A stretch of DNA of 8,651 bases from Saprospiraceae bacterium. Lineage in GTDB: Bacteria > Bacteroidota > Bacteroidia > Chitinophagales > Saprospiraceae. Location: positions 1 through 8,651 of the forward strand of contig JAGOIB010000082.1 of NCBI GenBank assembly GCA_017995875.1, in the 5' to 3' direction. The translations under genes and the position numbers were made by a program. This document shows positions 7,098 to 8,651 of the stretch, piece by piece. The notes beneath the pieces are model-generated. The model worked only from the letters and a program-made list of their open reading frames with translations, was not told the origin of the DNA and did not search any database. Numbering within the stretch: position 1 is the first letter of the stretch; each line of letters begins with the position of its first letter.

Positions 7098-7127
7098 CCT
7101 TCGCCTCAGCCTTAACCTTCGCCTTAA
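7098..7127. repeat. Degenerate hexamer repeat (CCTNNN) upstream of folA
   Basis: Five consecutive six-base units all begin CCT: CCTTCG, CCTCAG, CCTTAA, CCTTCG, CCTTAA. CCTTCGCCT recurs at an 18-base distance (7098 and 7116). The tract lies directly after the 14-bp tandem repeat, and together they fill most of the 84-base mrdA-folA gap. It resembles simple-sequence intergenic filler; a regulatory role is not shown. Confidence 0.7.
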
Positions 7128-7147
7128 ATTATATAGTTTCGCAGATC

Positions 7148-7645
7148 ATGATTATAAGTGCAATAGCAGCCATGAGTACAAACCGCGTCATTGGAATTGA
7201 TGGCGGCCTGCCATGGCACCAACCAAGGGATATGAAGTTTTTCAAGGAGACAACACTTGGACATCATGTCATCATGGGACGCAACAATTTTGCTTCGCTC
7301 GATTATCGGCCACTTAAGGGGAGGCCCAATATTGTTCTCACAAGGGATCCCTTTTTTATTACTTCTTCCGCAATGGTGATGTATTCGATTGAAGAAGCGC
7401 TGAGTTTTGCCCAGGATGCCGGCGAAGAGGAGGCCTTTATCATAGGTGGAGGAGAGATTTTTATGCAATCCATGCATTTACTTGATAAAATTTACCTCAC
7501 AGAGGTAATAACTGAGGTGTCTGGAGACACTTACTTTCCGGAGATAGATATGGACGAATGGGTAGTTGAATCATCCCTCTATGTTGAGGCGGATGCGAAA
7601 AACGAATTTCCCATGCGTTTTGATGTCCTTCTCCGGAAGGAATAA
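7148..7645 (+). CDS. folA: Dihydrofolate reductase
   Basis: DHFR reduces dihydrofolate to tetrahydrofolate with NADPH, supplying one-carbon carriers for thymidylate, purine and methionine synthesis. The 165-residue product has the full family pattern: IISAIAAMSTNRVIGIDGG (2-20), LPWH (21-24), PRDMKFFK (26-33) with the catalytic acid at D28, HHVIMGRNNFASL (39-51), YRPLKGRPNIVLTRD (53-67) with the substrate-carboxylate arginine at about R59, AFIIGGGEIF (96-105), and GDTYFPEI (126-133). The common K/H-T after MGR is N46-N47 here, at the NADPH-phosphate side. ATG 7148 starts at the usual family N-terminus; a GTG at 7085 would add 21 residues encoded by the repeat tract and is rejected. The stop overlaps the next gene in TAATG. 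thyA, a frequent neighbour, is not in the window. Confidence 0.96.
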   Translation: MIISAIAAMSTNRVIGIDGGLPWHQPRDMKFFKETTLGHHVIMGRNNFASLDYRPLKGRPNIVLTRDPFFITSSAMVMYSIEEALSFAQDAGEEEAFIIGGGEIFMQSMHLLDKIYLTEVITEVSGDTYFPEIDMDEWVVESSLYVEADAKNEFPMRFDVLLRKE

Positions 7646-8651
7646 TGGAAGAACAGTTATTACATTTCATCTGGCATCGTCATCTTTTCAATCGTTCAGA
7701 GCTGGTCACCACCACCAATGAACAGGTTGAAATCATTCATACAGGCGTACCCAACCAGGACCAGGGCCCGGATTTTCTGCAATCACGTATAAGGATAGGA
7801 GATCAGTTGTGGGCAGGCCATGTGGAAATCCATATCAGGAGCTCTGCATGGTTCCTGCATCAACATGAGCGCGATACGCACTACAACAACGTCATACTCC
7901 ATGTAGTGTGGGAGGAAGATCAGCCCGCTGTGACCAGTGACGGATATCGTGTCCCATGTATTGAATTAGCCCATCGTGTGGATGTAGATATGCTCGAGCG
8001 GTATCGGCACCTTATGAACAACAAGGAGTGGGTACCATGTGCATCTTCATTGCTTCAAGTGAGCAGCATCATTCGTACCACCTGGCTGGAAAGGATGAAA
8101 GCAGAAAGGTTGGAGCATAAAACGGAGTTTATCATCAAGCTACTCGAACGTTGTCAGTATAATTGGGAACAAACTTTTTTTGTGATGCTGGCAAGACAAT
8201 TGGGTGCGCCGGCCAACAGCGATGCTATGGAGGTGTTGAGCACAAGGACACCACTAAATCTGTTGCGGAAACACCAGGACCGGACCGATCAGATAGAAGC
8301 TATTTTGTTTGGATCTGCCGGTATGTTGGGAAAAGAAATCAACACACCTTACGTTGTGCACCTTAAAAAGGAATTTGATTTTCTGAGAAAGAAACACGCC
8401 CTTCAGCCGATGCCAGCATTGCATTGGAAATTTATGCGGATGCGACCTCCTCACTTCCCTACGGTCAGGATAGCACAACTGGCAAAGATCATTGCAGCTA
8501 CCCAACACTTTGTTTCTCTCATGGAGAACCATGTATCGTCCGAAGAATGGATTACTTTATTTATGGTCAAACCTGACAATGCGTTTTGGGAAGATCATTA
8601 TCATTTCACGTCATCCACTCCGGTGGTTTCAAAGCGACTTGGAAGGAATAC
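7645..8651 (+). CDS. DUF2851 family protein, truncated by the window end
   Basis: The reading frame is open from ATG 7645 to the window edge (335 complete codons). It begins MEEQLLHFIWHRHLFN and shows the blocks I associate with DUF2851, a family of unknown function largely confined to Bacteroidota: NQDQGPDFLQSRIRIGDQLW (37-56), AGHVEIHIRSSAWFLHQHER (57-76), YNNVILHVVWEED (80-92), and MRPPHFPTVRIAQLAKI (266-282). There is no signal peptide or membrane helix, so it is probably cytoplasmic. The order PD, then a hairpin-sized gap, then VEIH recalls a PD-(D/E)xK nuclease core with H in place of K; that is my inference only. The one-base TAATG overlap with folA implies translational coupling, but no functional link is known to me. 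Confidence 0.85.
   Translation, partial: MEEQLLHFIWHRHLFNRSELVTTTNEQVEIIHTGVPNQDQGPDFLQSRIRIGDQLWAGHVEIHIRSSAWFLHQHERDTHYNNVILHVVWEEDQPAVTSDGYRVPCIELAHRVDVDMLERYRHLMNNKEWVPCASSLLQVSSIIRTTWLERMKAERLEHKTEFIIKLLERCQYNWEQTFFVMLARQLGAPANSDAMEVLSTRTPLNLLRKHQDRTDQIEAILFGSAGMLGKEINTPYVVHLKKEFDFLRKKHALQPMPALHWKFMRMRPPHFPTVRIAQLAKIIAATQHFVSLMENHVSSEEWITLFMVKPDNAFWEDHYHFTSSTPVVSKRLGRN

Noticed and set aside
7085..7147. A longer DHFR start at GTG 7085, adding 21 residues
   Set aside because: The added residues are encoded by the repeat tract, resemble no DHFR N-terminus, and the ATG at 7148 begins exactly at the family's usual first strand.
1..8651. Defence island, mobile element or other accessory system
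   Set aside because: All seven genes belong to recognisable chromosomal families in a coherent order. No transposase, integrase, terminal repeats, CRISPR repeats or reverse transcriptase features are present.

Overview
The window looks like a piece of a Bacteroidota chromosome. The evidence is a Bacteroidota-type mreBCD-mrdA cluster, a DUF2851 gene (a family I know almost only from that phylum), start codons without usable Shine-Dalgarno sequences, and a TAnnTTTG-type -7 element upstream of dnaN. The gene sequences fit a Saprospira- or Chitinophaga-like lineage, but that finer placement is a guess. Base composition is moderate and even across the window, and I see no transposase, integrase, CRISPR array, tRNA or rRNA.

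Layout: (1) 1-1100, minus strand: dnaN, the DNA polymerase III sliding clamp, missing only its last few residues at the window edge. (2) 1101-1326: a divergent intergenic region with a likely dnaN promoter and a perfect, spacer-less 52-bp palindrome. (3) 1327-2601, plus strand: a single-domain M16B peptidase-family protein whose zinc-binding HxxEH motif is destroyed, so it is probably a non-catalytic partner subunit. (4) 2602-2797: a gap with no gene. (5) 2798-7063: the rod-shape/elongasome operon mreB, mreC, mreD, mrdA (PBP2), with overlapping ATGA and TAATG junctions in its second half. (6) 7064-7147: a short gap of simple-repeat DNA. (7) 7148-8651: folA (dihydrofolate reductase), overlapping by one base a DUF2851 gene that runs off the window.

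MreB forms membrane-associated filaments, MreC and MreD link them to periplasmic synthesis, and PBP2 cross-links the new peptidoglycan. RodA, the glycosyltransferase partner of PBP2 that often follows mrdA, is absent at that position, and folA and DUF2851 lie there instead. All seven genes have recognisable families and most of the window is conserved housekeeping DNA. I do not see a clearly new biological system. The points most worth a second look are the long palindrome next to the dnaN promoter, the lone inactive M16 protein, the Cys/His cluster in PBP2, the stop-interrupted start at the mreB-mreC junction, the repeats before folA, and a PD-(D/E)xK-like pattern in the DUF2851 protein.
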